A stretch of 64,000 bases of DNA from positions 2,170,001 through 2,234,000 of the forward strand of contig CAVWLA010000003.1 in NCBI GenBank assembly GCA_963755825.1. The letters run 5' to 3'. A model generated the notes under the pieces. It had not been told where the DNA came from. It did not search any database and was given only the letters and a program-made list of their open reading frames with translations. The position numbers were made by a program, and so were the translations under genes. This document shows positions 32,641-41,599 of this stretch, piece by piece (positions within the stretch are counted from its first letter, which is position 1; each line of letters opens with the position of its first letter). The stretch is from DATBQN01 sp963755825 (GTDB lineage Bacteria; Acidobacteriota; Thermoanaerobaculia; Multivoradales; UBA5704).

Positions 32641-33546
32641 CTAGCCGCGGGCGCGGTCGCGGGGGTCGCCGTGGGGGGCGTTGGCGAGGACGAAGTCGAT
32701 CATGGCGCAGGCGACGTCGACCGCCGTCGCCTTCTCGATCCCCTCGAGGCCGGGCGAGCTGTTGACCTCGAGGACCATCGGCCCCTCCGCCGAGGGGATC
32801 AGGTCGACGCCGGCGATGTTGAGACCCAGCACCTCGGCCGCCTTGATCGCCGTCGCCTGCCAGGCCGCGTCGAGCTCGACGGCGCGCGCCGTGCCGCCGC
32901 GGTGGAGGTTGGAGCGGAACTCCCCGGCGCTCGCCTGGCGCGATATCGCCGCCACCACCCGCCCGCCGACGACGATCGCCCTGACGTCGGTCCCCGCCGC
33001 CTCGCGGATGTAGGCCTGGATGAGGAGGTGCTGCTTCAAGAAGTGCATGGCGTCGAGCATCGACTCCGCCGACTTGGCCGACTCGGCGAGGATGACGCCC
33101 TTGCCCTGCGTCCCCTCGAGGAGCTTGAGGATGACTGGCGCGCCGCCGACCTTGCGGATCGCCGAGCGGAGATCCTCCTTGCGGCGCACGAAGGCGGTGG
33201 GCGGGATGCCGATGTCGTGGCGGGAGAGCAGCTGGAGGGCGCGCAGCTTGTCGCGGCTGCGCGAGATCGCCTGGCTCTCGTTGGCCGGGAAGACCCCCAT
33301 CATCTCGAATTGGCGCAGGACGGCGAGGCCGTAGAAGGTGATCGAGGCGCCGATCCGCGGCACCACGCCGTCGAGGCCGGTCACCCGCTCGCCGTGGTGC
33401 CAGACCTCGGGGCGCCGCTTGGAGAGTTTGACCAGGCACTGCAGCGGATCGAGGACGGAGACCTCCGCCCCGCGCGCCTCCGCCGCGGCGACCAGCCGGC
33501 TGGTCGAGTAGAGCGCCCGGTTGCGCGACAGGATGGCGATCTTCAT
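32641..33546 (-). CDS. RimK-like ATP-grasp ligase
   Basis: A 301-residue ATP-grasp amino-acid ligase of the RimK/LysX group. It starts MKIAILSRNRALYSTSRL, with the pre-ATP domain ending ARIGAS-like (VVPRIGASITFYG), the lysine-containing ILKLLEGTQGKGVIL loop and the metal-binding GPMVLEVNSSPGLEGIE. Such enzymes add glutamate to ribosomal protein S6 or make similar tags; the substrate here is not shown. The next gene downstream is an aspartic-protease-like protein often paired with RimK. Confidence 0.87.
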   Translation of the reverse strand: MKIAILSRNRALYSTSRLVAAAEARGAEVSVLDPLQCLVKLSKRRPEVWHHGERVTGLDGVVPRIGASITFYGLAVLRQFEMMGVFPANESQAISRSRDKLRALQLLSRHDIGIPPTAFVRRKEDLRSAIRKVGGAPVILKLLEGTQGKGVILAESAKSAESMLDAMHFLKQHLLIQAYIREAAGTDVRAIVVGGRVVAAISRQASAGEFRSNLHRGGTARAVELDAAWQATAIKAAEVLGLNIAGVDLIPSAEGPMVLEVNSSPGLEGIEKATAVDVACAMIDFVLANAPHGDPRDRARG

Positions 33547-33575
33547 GCGATGGAGAGCGGAGAGCGGGCGGGCGG

Positions 33576-34061
33576 TCAGCCGGCGCCGGGGAGCCGGCGG
33601 CCGCCGAGAGCGTAGCGGCGCGCCACGTCGACCAGGAAGTCGCCCTCGAGCGCCTTCCTGCCGACGATCATGCGGAAGAGCATGCCGGTGCGATCGGTCA
33701 GGGTGAGGAGGATGCGCTTCCTGACCGGCCCCATCACCAGGTCGGTCGCGATCACCGGCCGGATCTCCGGATGGCCACCCGAGTCGGTCACCTGGATGCG
33801 GCCGAGGAGCGGCGCGCGGGCGACGACGACGCGGTCGGGGCGGCGGCGGTCGAAGCCGACCGTCATCTCGATCTCCTCGCCTCCCGGATGGCCGGGCCGG
33901 GCGCCGGCGACGATGCGCAGCGAGTCGACGTGGAGGGAGGAGGTGCGGGCGCCGGTGTCCATCTTCGCCTTCAGCCGATGGATGCCGAGCTCGGGGAGGT
34001 CGAGGAACTCCTTCCAGCCGAGGACGAGCGGTCGCGACCCTCTCTCGGCGGCGGCGGGCAT
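33576..34061 (-). CDS. Retropepsin-like RimK-associated protease family protein
   Basis: A 161-residue protein of the family once called ATP-dependent zinc proteases (PF05618-like, including RimB). LGWKEFLDLPELGIHRLKA leads into KMDTGARTSSLHV, where DTGA is the single catalytic aspartate motif of a dimeric retropepsin fold. IRPVIATDLVMG and LLTLTDRTGMLFRMIVGRKA follow. Homologues trim the glutamate tails added by RimK, and the ligase gene is 30 bp away. ATG 34061 is used; ATG 34073 is an equal alternative with no clear ribosome site for either. Confidence 0.78.
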   Translation of the reverse strand: MPAAAERGSRPLVLGWKEFLDLPELGIHRLKAKMDTGARTSSLHVDSLRIVAGARPGHPGGEEIEMTVGFDRRRPDRVVVARAPLLGRIQVTDSGGHPEIRPVIATDLVMGPVRKRILLTLTDRTGMLFRMIVGRKALEGDFLVDVARRYALGGRRLPGAG

Positions 34062-34225
34062 CGGCCGGATCATATAGAGCAGCATGAAAAAACGATCGGC
34101 TCCCGGCCCCCCGCTTGCACAATCGGCCATGCGGCGGCCGCTCGGGAGGCCTTCCATGGCGATCGAGAATCCTCTGAAAGGGCGAATTCGAACGGGCACG
34201 GGTGTTGCAGAAGGAGATAAGCACA

Positions 34226-34309
34226 ATGAAGACTGGTACGCGGGGAGGCACCTCCAACCACACTTTGATCCTGCCTGAACTTGAGGCCGTTCGCGGTCTC
34301 ACCCTCTAG
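34226..34309 (+). CDS. Possible 27-residue small protein
   Basis: ATG 34226 is preceded by a near-perfect ribosome binding site (AAGGAGATAAGCACA), unusual in this window. The reading is MKTGTRGGTSNHTLILPELE and seven more residues, then TAG. It sits in the 373-bp gap between the protease-like gene and mutY. The local sequence is less GC-rich than genes nearby. It could be a true small protein, a leader peptide or a remnant. The rest of the gap holds the hairpin at 34411 and nothing else recognised. Confidence 0.35.
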   Translation: MKTGTRGGTSNHTLILPELEAVRGLTL

Positions 34310-34410
34310 AAAGCTTGCCTACTTCCCCTAACCACAGGGGTGAATCCACAGAATCCAACCGGAGAGATGGGGCCTCCCCCCTACTCTTTTCCTAGCGAAA
34401 AGCGGGTGAA

Positions 34411-34434
34411 CCCCGCGGCCCTCGGGCCGCGGGG
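34411..34434 (+). other. Perfect hairpin abutting the mutY start codon
   Basis: CCCCGCGGCCC-TC-GGGCCGCGGGG: 11-bp self-complementary arms ending one base before ATG 34435. There is no T-tract, so it is not a standard terminator. If mutY starts at ATG 34435 the hairpin would block its ribosome site; if it starts at GTG 34519 it lies in the leader. Confidence 0.6.
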
Positions 34435-35583
34435 ATGACTCGTCCCGCGGCTGACCAGGCCGCGAATCCCCCACCCTCACTGCCAAATTGGCCCGGCCAC
34501 ACCGCCTATACTGACGCGGTGCGGCACGCCGCGGCTCTCCTCGCCTGGTTCGATCGCCACCGCCGCGACCTGCCCTGGCGGCGCACGCGCGACCCTTATC
34601 GCATCTGGCTCTCCGAGGTGATGCTGCAGCAGACGCGGGTCGAGGTGGCGCTCCCCTTCTACGAGCGGTTCCTCTCCCGCCTCCCCACCGTCGGCGATCT
34701 CGCGGCGGCCTCCATCGACGACGTCCTCGCCCTCTGGTCGGGGCTCGGCTACTACCGCCGCGCCCGCCAGCTCCACGCCGCCGCCCGGGCCGTCGTGGCG
34801 CGCGGCGGCTTCCCGGCCGACGCGGCAGGATGGCGCGAGCTCCCCGGCGTGGGTGCCTATACGGCAGCCGCGGTCGCCAGCATCGCCTTCGGCGAGGCGG
34901 TGCCGGTGATGGACGGCAACGTCGAGCGCGTCGTCTCGCGGCTGCTCGCGGCGCCCGAGGACCCGCATGGCGCCGCCGCCCGCCGGCGGCTCGTCGCGGC
35001 GGCGGCGGAGCTTCTCGACCCGGTGCGGGCCGGCGACTCCAACCAGGCGCTGATGGAGCTGGGGGCGACGCTCTGCACCCCGCGCCGGCCGCGCTGTCTC
35101 CTCTGCCCGCTCCGCGACGCCTGCCGGGCGCTGGCGGAGGGCGACCCCGAGCGCTATCCGACCGCTCGGCCGCGGCGCCAGCGCGAGCGGCTGCGGGTGG
35201 TGGCGGCGGTCGTCGAGCACGCGGCGGGGGGCGATGGGAGCCGGGAAATCCTCCTCATCCGCCGTCCCGAGGGGAGCGCGGTCCTCGCCGGCACCTGGGA
35301 GGTCCCCTGGGTGGAGGCCGCCGGCGGGCGCTCGGCGGCCCGCGGGCTCGCGGCGCGCTACGGCGGGGTGTGGACGCTGGGGCCGCTCCTCGCGCGGGTC
35401 CGCCACTCGATCACCTTCCGGGATGTCGAGGTGGCGGTCCACCGTGCCGAGCTGGCCGGCGATCCGAGGGACGGCGAGGTGGCGGAGGGCGCCGAGGCGG
35501 GATGGTTCGACGGCGCCGGCCGCGCCGCCCTGCCGCTGTCCTCGCTCGTCGGCAAGGTGCTCGGAGCGCTCGAGGAGAGCTAG
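34435..35583 (+). CDS. mutY: A/G-specific adenine glycosylase
   Basis: A 382-residue repair glycosylase removing adenine opposite 8-oxoguanine. Catalytic Glu61 is in SEVMLQQTRVE, the helix-hairpin-helix is LPGVGAYTAAAVASIAFG, and catalytic Asp160 is in VMDGNVERVVSRL. The 4Fe-4S loop has Cys214, 221, 224 and 230 (C-x6-C-x2-C-x5-C). Residues from about 255 form the Nudix-like 8-oxoG-recognition domain. The first 28 residues are extra relative to E. coli; GTG 34519 (residue 29) is a possible true start. Confidence 0.93.
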   Translation: MTRPAADQAANPPPSLPNWPGHTAYTDAVRHAAALLAWFDRHRRDLPWRRTRDPYRIWLSEVMLQQTRVEVALPFYERFLSRLPTVGDLAAASIDDVLALWSGLGYYRRARQLHAAARAVVARGGFPADAAGWRELPGVGAYTAAAVASIAFGEAVPVMDGNVERVVSRLLAAPEDPHGAAARRRLVAAAAELLDPVRAGDSNQALMELGATLCTPRRPRCLLCPLRDACRALAEGDPERYPTARPRRQRERLRVVAAVVEHAAGGDGSREILLIRRPEGSAVLAGTWEVPWVEAAGGRSAARGLAARYGGVWTLGPLLARVRHSITFRDVEVAVHRAELAGDPRDGEVAEGAEAGWFDGAGRAALPLSSLVGKVLGALEES

Positions 35584-35594
35584 GAGAGAGGCCC

Positions 35595-36296
35595 ATGCCC
35601 GGTTTCGAGACCGTCCTCGTCGTCCTCGTCGGCGCCGCCATCGTGCTCGGCGCCTTCGGGCTCCTCGCCAGCCTCCGCGCCGGCGCGGCGAGCCGCGAGA
35701 GCGAGGCGCTGCGGGAGCTGGGGAGCGGCCGCTTCGCCGCCGCCCTCGAGCGCGCGCGGACCGGCCCCCGCGCGCCGCGCGACGAGCTCTACGCCGCCGC
35801 CGTCGCCGCCAAGCACCTGCTGCTCTGGGAGCGGGCGGACGAGCTCCTCGGCCGCATCCTCGCCGGCGATCCGGGGGACGGCGAGGCCTGGCTCGAGCGC
35901 GGCTCGGTCGCCGCCTACCGCGGCCGCGCCGCCGCCGCCGCCGATGCCTTCGCCCGGGCGCTCGCCCGGCGCTCCGATCTCGCCGAGTCGATCAACCTGC
36001 ATGCCGCCTGGCTGGCCCTGGCGGCGGGCGACCGCGCCGCCGCGCGGCGGCGGTTCGACGAGGTGGAGGCGCCGCTCGAGAGCAAGCTGCGCTCGGACCT
36101 CGGCCCCGGCGACCCGCTCTTCGCCGAGTGGTTCCTGCAGGCGGCGGCGCTGTGGCGCGCCGAGGGCGACGCGGAGCGCGCGGGGTGGGCGGCGGCGAGC
36201 GGCCGCGCCGCGGCCCCCGAGAGCCGGCTCGCCGATCTCATCCTCGCCGCCGGCGCCGGACCGCCCGGGAGCGCCCGGTCAATCGCGGTACAATAG
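35595..36296 (+). CDS. Membrane-anchored TPR-like protein
   Basis: A 233-residue protein with one N-terminal membrane segment (about 6-27) and an alanine-rich helical body with three to four TPR-like pairs (SGRFAAALERARTG, LLWERADELLGRILAGDPGD, GRAAAAADAFARALARRSDL, AGDRAAARRRFDEVEAPL). No catalytic motif. It starts 11 bp after mutY and is followed at once by the cNMP-domain gene, so the three probably form an operon. Function unknown. Confidence 0.7.
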   Translation: MPGFETVLVVLVGAAIVLGAFGLLASLRAGAASRESEALRELGSGRFAAALERARTGPRAPRDELYAAAVAAKHLLLWERADELLGRILAGDPGDGEAWLERGSVAAYRGRAAAAADAFARALARRSDLAESINLHAAWLALAAGDRAAARRRFDEVEAPLESKLRSDLGPGDPLFAEWFLQAAALWRAEGDAERAGWAAASGRAAAPESRLADLILAAGAGPPGSARSIAVQ

Positions 36297-36303
36297 GAAC
36301 ATC

Positions 36304-37317
36304 TTGAGCATTCCATCTCTCCTGCGGCGGTGGGAGGTCTTCGCCCACTTCACCGACCAGCAGCTCGAGCTCCTCGCTCCCTGCGTCACGCGCACGCGTG
36401 TCGCCGCCGGCACCGCGATCGTCAAGGAGGGCGAGCTCACCGTCGACGCCTACCTGATCGAGAGCGGCGAGGTCCGCATCCAGCGCAAGACCCCCTACGG
36501 CAGCTTCAACCTGGCGACCCTCGAGCCCGGCGACCTCTTCGGCGAGACCAGCTTCGTCGACCAGAGCACGCGCTCCGGCGACGCGGTGGCGGCCTCGGTC
36601 AGCGATCTCCTCACCCTCTCGCCGGCGGCCCTCGCGGCGGCGATGGAGAGCGACCAGCGTCTGACGCTCGCCCTCCACTGGGCGTTCTGGAAGAGCCTGT
36701 CGAAGAAGCTCCGGCAGACCAACGAGAAGCTCACCCAGTTCTTCTCCGAGACCGGCAAGCCGTCGACCATCCAGTCGGCGCCGCCGCGCGACGCCTCGGG
36801 CGAGTTCCGCATCGACCTCGCCGCCAAGCGCAAGCTCTTCCAGGAGCAGAAGCTCACCAACCTCGAGATCAACTTCCTCGCCGCGCTGTCGCGGGAGAAG
36901 AAGCTGCCGGCGCAGAAGGTGATCTTCCGCGAGGGCGAGGTGGGCGACGAGATGTATGTCGTCCTCGAGGGTCGGGTGATGATCAGCAAGTACATCCCCG
37001 GCGCCGGCGAGGAGGCCCTCGCCTTCCTCGAGCGCGGCGACTACTTCGGCGAGATGGCGCTCATCGACCACCAGCCGCGCTCGGCCGACGCCAAGGCGCA
37101 CGACGGCGGCGCCGTCGTCCTCGCCATCCCGCGCGAGGTGCTGAACGGCATCCTCGACATCAACCGGCTGTCGTCGCTCAGCCTGCTCAAGATCCTCTGC
37201 AACCTGGTGGCGACCCGCCTGCGCGAGCTCGACGACAAGATCATCGGCTGGTTCATCCTCGCCGGCGGCTCCGGCTCGTCCGGCTCGTCGGGCGCCCCCT
37301 CTCCGCCTCGCCACTAA
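36304..37317 (+). CDS. Protein with two cyclic-nucleotide-binding-like domains
   Basis: A 337-residue soluble protein with tandem cNMP-binding (CAP-like) beta rolls. The first (about 15-130) has GTAIVKEGELTVDAYLIESG and LEPGDLFGETSFVD. The second (about 190-310) has KVIFREGEVGDEMYVVLEG and LERGDYFGEMALIDHQPRSA, where the FGEMAL and R-S-A residues are those that hold the cyclic nucleotide phosphate. There is no DNA-binding domain, so it may be a regulatory subunit or adaptor. TTG 36304 follows AGGAA; the end is a Gly/Ser-rich tail. Confidence 0.82.
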   Translation: MSIPSLLRRWEVFAHFTDQQLELLAPCVTRTRVAAGTAIVKEGELTVDAYLIESGEVRIQRKTPYGSFNLATLEPGDLFGETSFVDQSTRSGDAVAASVSDLLTLSPAALAAAMESDQRLTLALHWAFWKSLSKKLRQTNEKLTQFFSETGKPSTIQSAPPRDASGEFRIDLAAKRKLFQEQKLTNLEINFLAALSREKKLPAQKVIFREGEVGDEMYVVLEGRVMISKYIPGAGEEALAFLERGDYFGEMALIDHQPRSADAKAHDGGAVVLAIPREVLNGILDINRLSSLSLLKILCNLVATRLRELDDKIIGWFILAGGSGSSGSSGAPSPPRH

Positions 37318-37342
37318 GCCGGCTGACTGAGGTCCCGGCGCC

Positions 37343-38623
37343 TTAGACGACCGCGCCGAGCGCGTCTTCGACGAGCGCCAGCGCGGCGGCGAGCTGCGCC
37401 TCGGCGATGGTGAGCGGCGGCACCAGCTGGGCGACCTTCCCCTCGGGTCCGCCGGCGAGCATCAGGACGCCGCGGCATAGCGCCTCGCCGACCCAGCGCG
37501 AGGCCTCCTCGCGCGTCCGCATCTCGATCCCCCAGAGCAGGCCGCGGCCGCGCACGGCGGCGACGGCCGGGAAGCGCTCCGGCCAGCTCAGCAGGCGCGG
37601 CGCGATGGCGCGCCCGAGGTCGGCGGACCGCTCGGCGAGCCGCTCCTCCGCCAGGACGTCGAGGGTGGCGAGCGCCGCGGCGCAGGCGAGCGGATGGGCG
37701 ACGAAGGTCGCCGTGTGGAGCGCCTCGCCGGCGCGCTCCCAGACGCGGAATAGCCCTCGGCGCCCGAGCACCGCGGCGATCGGCAGGCCGCCGCCGAGCG
37801 CCTTGCCGCAGCAGAGGAGGTCGGGGACGACGCCCTCCGCCTCGACCACGAAGCGGGCGCCGGTGCGGCCGAAGCCGGTGAAGATCTCGTCGGCGACGAG
37901 AAGGACGGAGCGCTCGCGGCAGAGGGCGGTGAGCTCGGCGAGCCAGCCCGGCGGCGGCAGCAGGACCCCTTCGCGGCCGACGATCGGCTCGACGACGACG
38001 GCGCCGAGGTCCGCGCGCGCGATCGCCGCCGCGAGATCGCGCCGCGGCGCGCCGAAGGGGAGCCGCTGGACATGGGGGTGGAGGTGGGCGGCGAAAGGAG
38101 CGCGGAACTCCGCCCGCGAGGTGGCGGCGAGCGCCCCCAGGGTGAGGCCGTGGTAGGCGGGCGCGAAGGCGAGGACGCCGGGCCGGCCGGTCGCCGCGAG
38201 GGCGGTCTTCAAGGCGATCTCGACCGCCTCGGCGCCGGAGATGGCGAAATAGACCTGCGCCTCGGGCAGCGGGGCGAGCTCGACCAGGCGCGCCGCCAGC
38301 GCCGCGCGGAGGGAGTGCGGATGGACGTCGCCGAGGCCGTGGATCAGCCGCCCGCTCTCTCGCTCGATCGCCGCGACGACGCGCGGATGCCGGTGGCCGA
38401 TCGCCGCGACGCCGAAGCCCGCGGTCAGATCGAGATAGCGGTTGCCGTCGAGGTCGACGACGTTGGCGCCGCGCGCCTCGTGCCAGGCGATCGGCGGCTC
38501 GCCCGCGGCGGGGACGGTGTTGACGCCCGGCGCCTCGACGCGGCGGAGGGTCTCGGCGAGCGCCCGCGAGCGCGGCCCGGGCGGCGGCGTGAGGATCGCG
38601 GGGAGGAGGTCTTCCGGCGTCAC
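37343..38623 (-). CDS. Class III PLP-dependent aminotransferase
   Basis: A 426-residue fold-type I enzyme. The PLP pocket includes FAISGAEAVEIALK, APAYHGLTLGA, VADEIFTGFGRTG (PLP-ring Asp) and CCGKALGGGLPIA with the Schiff-base Lys. Substrates of this class include ornithine, acetylornithine, 4-aminobutyrate and beta-amino acids; this sequence does not resolve which. The GTG start overlaps the recR stop by 4 bp, so it is cotranslated with the recR operon. Confidence 0.85.
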   Translation of the reverse strand: MTPEDLLPAILTPPPGPRSRALAETLRRVEAPGVNTVPAAGEPPIAWHEARGANVVDLDGNRYLDLTAGFGVAAIGHRHPRVVAAIERESGRLIHGLGDVHPHSLRAALAARLVELAPLPEAQVYFAISGAEAVEIALKTALAATGRPGVLAFAPAYHGLTLGALAATSRAEFRAPFAAHLHPHVQRLPFGAPRRDLAAAIARADLGAVVVEPIVGREGVLLPPPGWLAELTALCRERSVLLVADEIFTGFGRTGARFVVEAEGVVPDLLCCGKALGGGLPIAAVLGRRGLFRVWERAGEALHTATFVAHPLACAAALATLDVLAEERLAERSADLGRAIAPRLLSWPERFPAVAAVRGRGLLWGIEMRTREEASRWVGEALCRGVLMLAGGPEGKVAQLVPPLTIAEAQLAAALALVEDALGAVV

Positions 38624-39204
38624 ATCTCGCGCCGTCCGGCGAGCGAACGGCCGAGCGTCACCTCGTCGGTGTACTCGATGTCGCCGCCGACCGGCATGCC
38701 GAAGGCGAGGCGGGTCACCCGCACGCCGCGGGCCTTCAGCAGCCGCGCCAGATAGAGCGCCGTCGCCTCGCCCTCGACGTTGGGGTTGGTGGCGAGGACG
38801 ATCTCGCGGATGCCCTCGAGGCGCAGCAGGAGCGAGGGGATGGCGAGCCGATCGGGGCCGATGCCGCGATGCGGGGAGAGCGCGCCGAGCAGCACGTGGT
38901 AGAGGCCTTGGTACTCGCCGGTGCGCTCGAGCGGCGCGATGTTGAACGGCTCCTCGACGACGCAGAGCATGCTCCGATCGCGCTCTGGATCGGCGCAGAA
39001 ACGGCAGGGCTCGACGGCGGTGATCGAGTTGCACCGCGAGCAGTGGAAGAGCTTCTCCTTGACCTCGACGATCGCCGCCGCCAGGGCCTGCGCCTCCTCG
39101 GCGGGGACCTTCAGCAGATAGTGGGCGAGCCGGGTCGCGGTCTTGGGGCCGACCCCTGGCAGGCGCGCGAGCTCGCCCACCAGGCGGGCCAGGGGATCGG
39201 ACAT
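38620..39204 (-). CDS. recR: Recombination mediator RecR
   Basis: A 194-residue ring-forming protein of the RecFOR pathway. Helix-hairpin-helix LARLPGVGPKTATRLAHYLL, a four-cysteine zinc finger (FHCSRCNSITAVEPCRFC) and a TOPRIM domain with LCVVEEPFNIAPLERTG and ATNPNVEGEATALYLA. It sits downstream of ybaB and dnaX, the common dnaX-ybaB-recR order. Full length. Confidence 0.95.
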   Translation of the reverse strand: MSDPLARLVGELARLPGVGPKTATRLAHYLLKVPAEEAQALAAAIVEVKEKLFHCSRCNSITAVEPCRFCADPERDRSMLCVVEEPFNIAPLERTGEYQGLYHVLLGALSPHRGIGPDRLAIPSLLLRLEGIREIVLATNPNVEGEATALYLARLLKARGVRVTRLAFGMPVGGDIEYTDEVTLGRSLAGRREM

Positions 39205-39215
39205 CGTCTGCAGGT

Positions 39216-39512
39216 CTAGAACAGGCCGGGGAGGCTGGAAGTGATGGCGCCCATCTTGCCCTGCATCGTCTCCTCGAGCTTGCGCCCGGCCTCGTTGACG
39301 GCGGCGACGATCAGGTCCTCGAGCATCGAGGGGTCTTCCTTGTCCATCACCTCGGGATCGATCTTGACCGCCAGGAGCTGCTTGTGGCCGCTCAGCTTGA
39401 CCGACACCATGCCGCCGCCGACGCTCGCCTCGACCACCGTTTCGGCGAGCTCGCGCTGCAGGCGCTCCTGCATCTCCTGGGCTTGTTTCATCAGCTGTCG
39501 CATGCTGCTCAT
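39216..39512 (-). CDS. ybaB: YbaB/EbfC nucleoid-associated protein
   Basis: A 98-residue DNA-binding dimer: MKQAQEMQERLQRELAETVV helix, then a beta sheet with GGGMVSVKLSGHKQLLAVKI and a helix DPSMLEDLIVAAVNEAGRKL. It binds DNA as tweezer-like dimers. ATG 39512 overlaps the dnaX stop by 4 bp. The conserved dnaX-ybaB-recR cluster supports the call. Confidence 0.93.
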   Translation of the reverse strand: MSSMRQLMKQAQEMQERLQRELAETVVEASVGGGMVSVKLSGHKQLLAVKIDPEVMDKEDPSMLEDLIVAAVNEAGRKLEETMQGKMGAITSSLPGLF

Positions 39513-41323
39513 ATCTTCTCGGTCCTCTCTTCTGATCTGGTGCCGATCTCGGCGATGCTGCCGTGCTCCTCCACCTTCTCGACGCGCCCGCCGAAGATGT
39601 CGAGGAGGGTCTGGACGGTAGGGTTGTCCTCGACGAGCTCGAGCTTGACCGTCGACAGGTCGGGCGCCATGACGGCGGTGGTCCGCGGGCTCGTCCCGGT
39701 GAGGATGGTGAAGCCGGTGCCCGCTCCCCAGGCCTGGGCGAGCGCCTGCTCGAGCACCTCGCGGTTGCTGCCGCGGTCGAGCCGCTGCGGCAGCCAGGGA
39801 TCGCCCTGGTGGTGGACGATCACCAGCCGCCCATCTTCGAAGCGCAGGTCCTCGGCGGCGCGCAGGTGGGCGGCGAGCGGCTGCTTGAGCTTCTCGACCT
39901 CCTGCAGGAACGCCTCGAGCCGGCTCACCTGGGGAGGCGGCGCGGCAGGGCGCGGCACGAGGACCGGCGTCGGCCGCGCCGGCGCCGCGTCGGCCGGCTG
40001 GGCCCGCGGCGCGCTCGAAGCTGGAGCCGGCGCGCCGGGCTCCGTCCGCGGCGCTTCCGCCGGCCGCGCCGAGGGGCCGGCGGCGGGCACGGCGGCGGGA
40101 CGGGGGGCCGGCCGCGCGGCGGGGACCGCCATGGGGCGGGAAGCCGCGGCGCTGCTCTTGCCGGCGGCGCCGGCAACGGTGGCGGTGCCGGCAGCGCCGA
40201 GGCCCATGCCGGAGAGCAGCTCCTCGATGCGGGTGAGCTTGGGCAGCTCGGCGGCGCGCAGCCAGGCGATCTCGACGGCGAGGGCGCCGGACTCGCTCCG
40301 CCGCACCATCTGCTCGCTCGCCAGGAGCTGCTGGAGGAGGCGGAGGAGGTTCTCGTAGCCGGCCTCCGCGGCGAGCGCGGCGAGGGCGGTCGCCTCCTCG
40401 CCCGGCAGATCGGTGTGCGCCGCGTCGCCGCCCATGGCGAGATGGAGGGCGTCGCGGCAGAAGGCGAGAAACTGGCCGTAGACGTGCCGCGGATCCCAGC
40501 CCTCGTCCTCGACCGTCGCGATGGCGGCCGAGACGCCGGCGCGGTCGCCCGCCAGCATGCTGCCGAGGAGGCGGCCGAAGAGCGCGGTGTCGAGGCCGCC
40601 CAAGAGGCGGACCGCCTCGTCGTCGGCGATCGAGCCGGAGCCGAAGGTGGCGAGCTGATCGAGGAGCGCCACCGAGTCGCGGACGCTCCCCTCGCCGGCG
40701 CGGGCGATCAGGCGGAGAGCCGTGTCGCTCGCCGTGATCTCCTCGGAGCGGCAGATGTCGGCCAGCAGGGCGACGACCTCGAGCGTCGGCACGCGCCGGA
40801 AGTGGAACTCCTGGCAGCGCGAGAGGATGGTCGCCGGGACGGCCTCGATCTCTGTGGTGGCGAAGATGAAGACCAGGTGGGCCGGCGGCTCCTCGACGAT
40901 TTTCAGGAGCGCGTCGAAGGCCTGCCGCGAGAGGCGGTGGATCTCGTCGAGCACCACCACCTTGTAGCGGTCGCGCGCCGGCCCGTAGCGCAGGCTCTCG
41001 GTCAGCTCGCGGACCTGCTCGACCTTGGAGTAGGTGGCGGCGTCGACCTCGATGACGTCGAGATCCCCCCCGCGGGTGATCTCGAGGCAGGCGTCGCACT
41101 CGTTGCAGGGGTCGGCGGCCGGCCCGCGCTGGCAGTTGAGGGCCTTGGCGAGAACGCGGGCGGCAGTGGTCTTACCGACGCCGCGGATGCCGGAAAAGAG
41201 GTAGGCCTGCGCGATGCGCCCTTCCTTGAGGGCGTTGCGCAGCGCCGTGACGATCGGCTCCTGGCCGACGAGGCTGGAGAAGTTCTGCGGACGCCACTTG
41301 CGGGCTAGGACCTGGTAGGTCAT
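39509..41323 (-). CDS. dnaX: DNA polymerase III subunits gamma/tau
   Basis: A 604-residue clamp-loader ATPase. It starts YQVLARKWRPQNFSSLVGQE, with Walker A GIRGVGKTT at 45-53, zinc cysteines 64, 73, 76 and 79, Walker B VVVLDEIHRLS and sensor SRC in ILSRCQEFHF. Residues about 385-465 are a Pro/Ala-rich linker, and the tail (about 470-604) is the tau-like region binding polymerase. No obvious poly-A slippage site for a short gamma form is visible. Longer readings upstream run into the SRP RNA and are not coding. Confidence 0.94.
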   Translation of the reverse strand: MTYQVLARKWRPQNFSSLVGQEPIVTALRNALKEGRIAQAYLFSGIRGVGKTTAARVLAKALNCQRGPAADPCNECDACLEITRGGDLDVIEVDAATYSKVEQVRELTESLRYGPARDRYKVVVLDEIHRLSRQAFDALLKIVEEPPAHLVFIFATTEIEAVPATILSRCQEFHFRRVPTLEVVALLADICRSEEITASDTALRLIARAGEGSVRDSVALLDQLATFGSGSIADDEAVRLLGGLDTALFGRLLGSMLAGDRAGVSAAIATVEDEGWDPRHVYGQFLAFCRDALHLAMGGDAAHTDLPGEEATALAALAAEAGYENLLRLLQQLLASEQMVRRSESGALAVEIAWLRAAELPKLTRIEELLSGMGLGAAGTATVAGAAGKSSAAASRPMAVPAARPAPRPAAVPAAGPSARPAEAPRTEPGAPAPASSAPRAQPADAAPARPTPVLVPRPAAPPPQVSRLEAFLQEVEKLKQPLAAHLRAAEDLRFEDGRLVIVHHQGDPWLPQRLDRGSNREVLEQALAQAWGAGTGFTILTGTSPRTTAVMAPDLSTVKLELVEDNPTVQTLLDIFGGRVEKVEEHGSIAEIGTRSEERTEKI

Positions 41324-41335
41324 GACGCGACGGGG

Positions 41336-41468
41336 GGCAGTGGCCGACGAAGGGTTCCGGTTGAGCTGCGGCACTCGATGCGCCGACCTTATCGCTGCTC
41401 CCTTCCGGGCCTGACGAGGTTCGGTGGCGACCGATGCACAGGACCCGAACCCTTCGTCCGCCACTGCC
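41336..41468 (-). ncRNA. ffs: Bacterial small SRP RNA (4.5S-type)
   Basis: The minus strand carries the SRP RNA apical hairpin: GTCAGGCCCGGAAGGGAGCA with the GGAA tetraloop and Ffh-binding internal loops, around 41393-41417. The ends pair over a long stem (GTGGCGGACGAAGGGTTCGG with CCGGAACCCTTCGTCGGCCA). It lies directly upstream of dnaX, a conserved location. Exact ends are estimated from the pairing. Confidence 0.88.
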
Positions 41469-41599
41469 GGAATGGCCATGGTATGTCCTGGGGTCGAGGA
41501 TGTAAAGCTGACGTGGGCGGTCGTCGGGGCCTGCCTTCCACCTCTCTCAACAGCGCCTCGGCCGCCGGCATTTCGGCCCGCCGGCGGCGGCGCCCGGCG

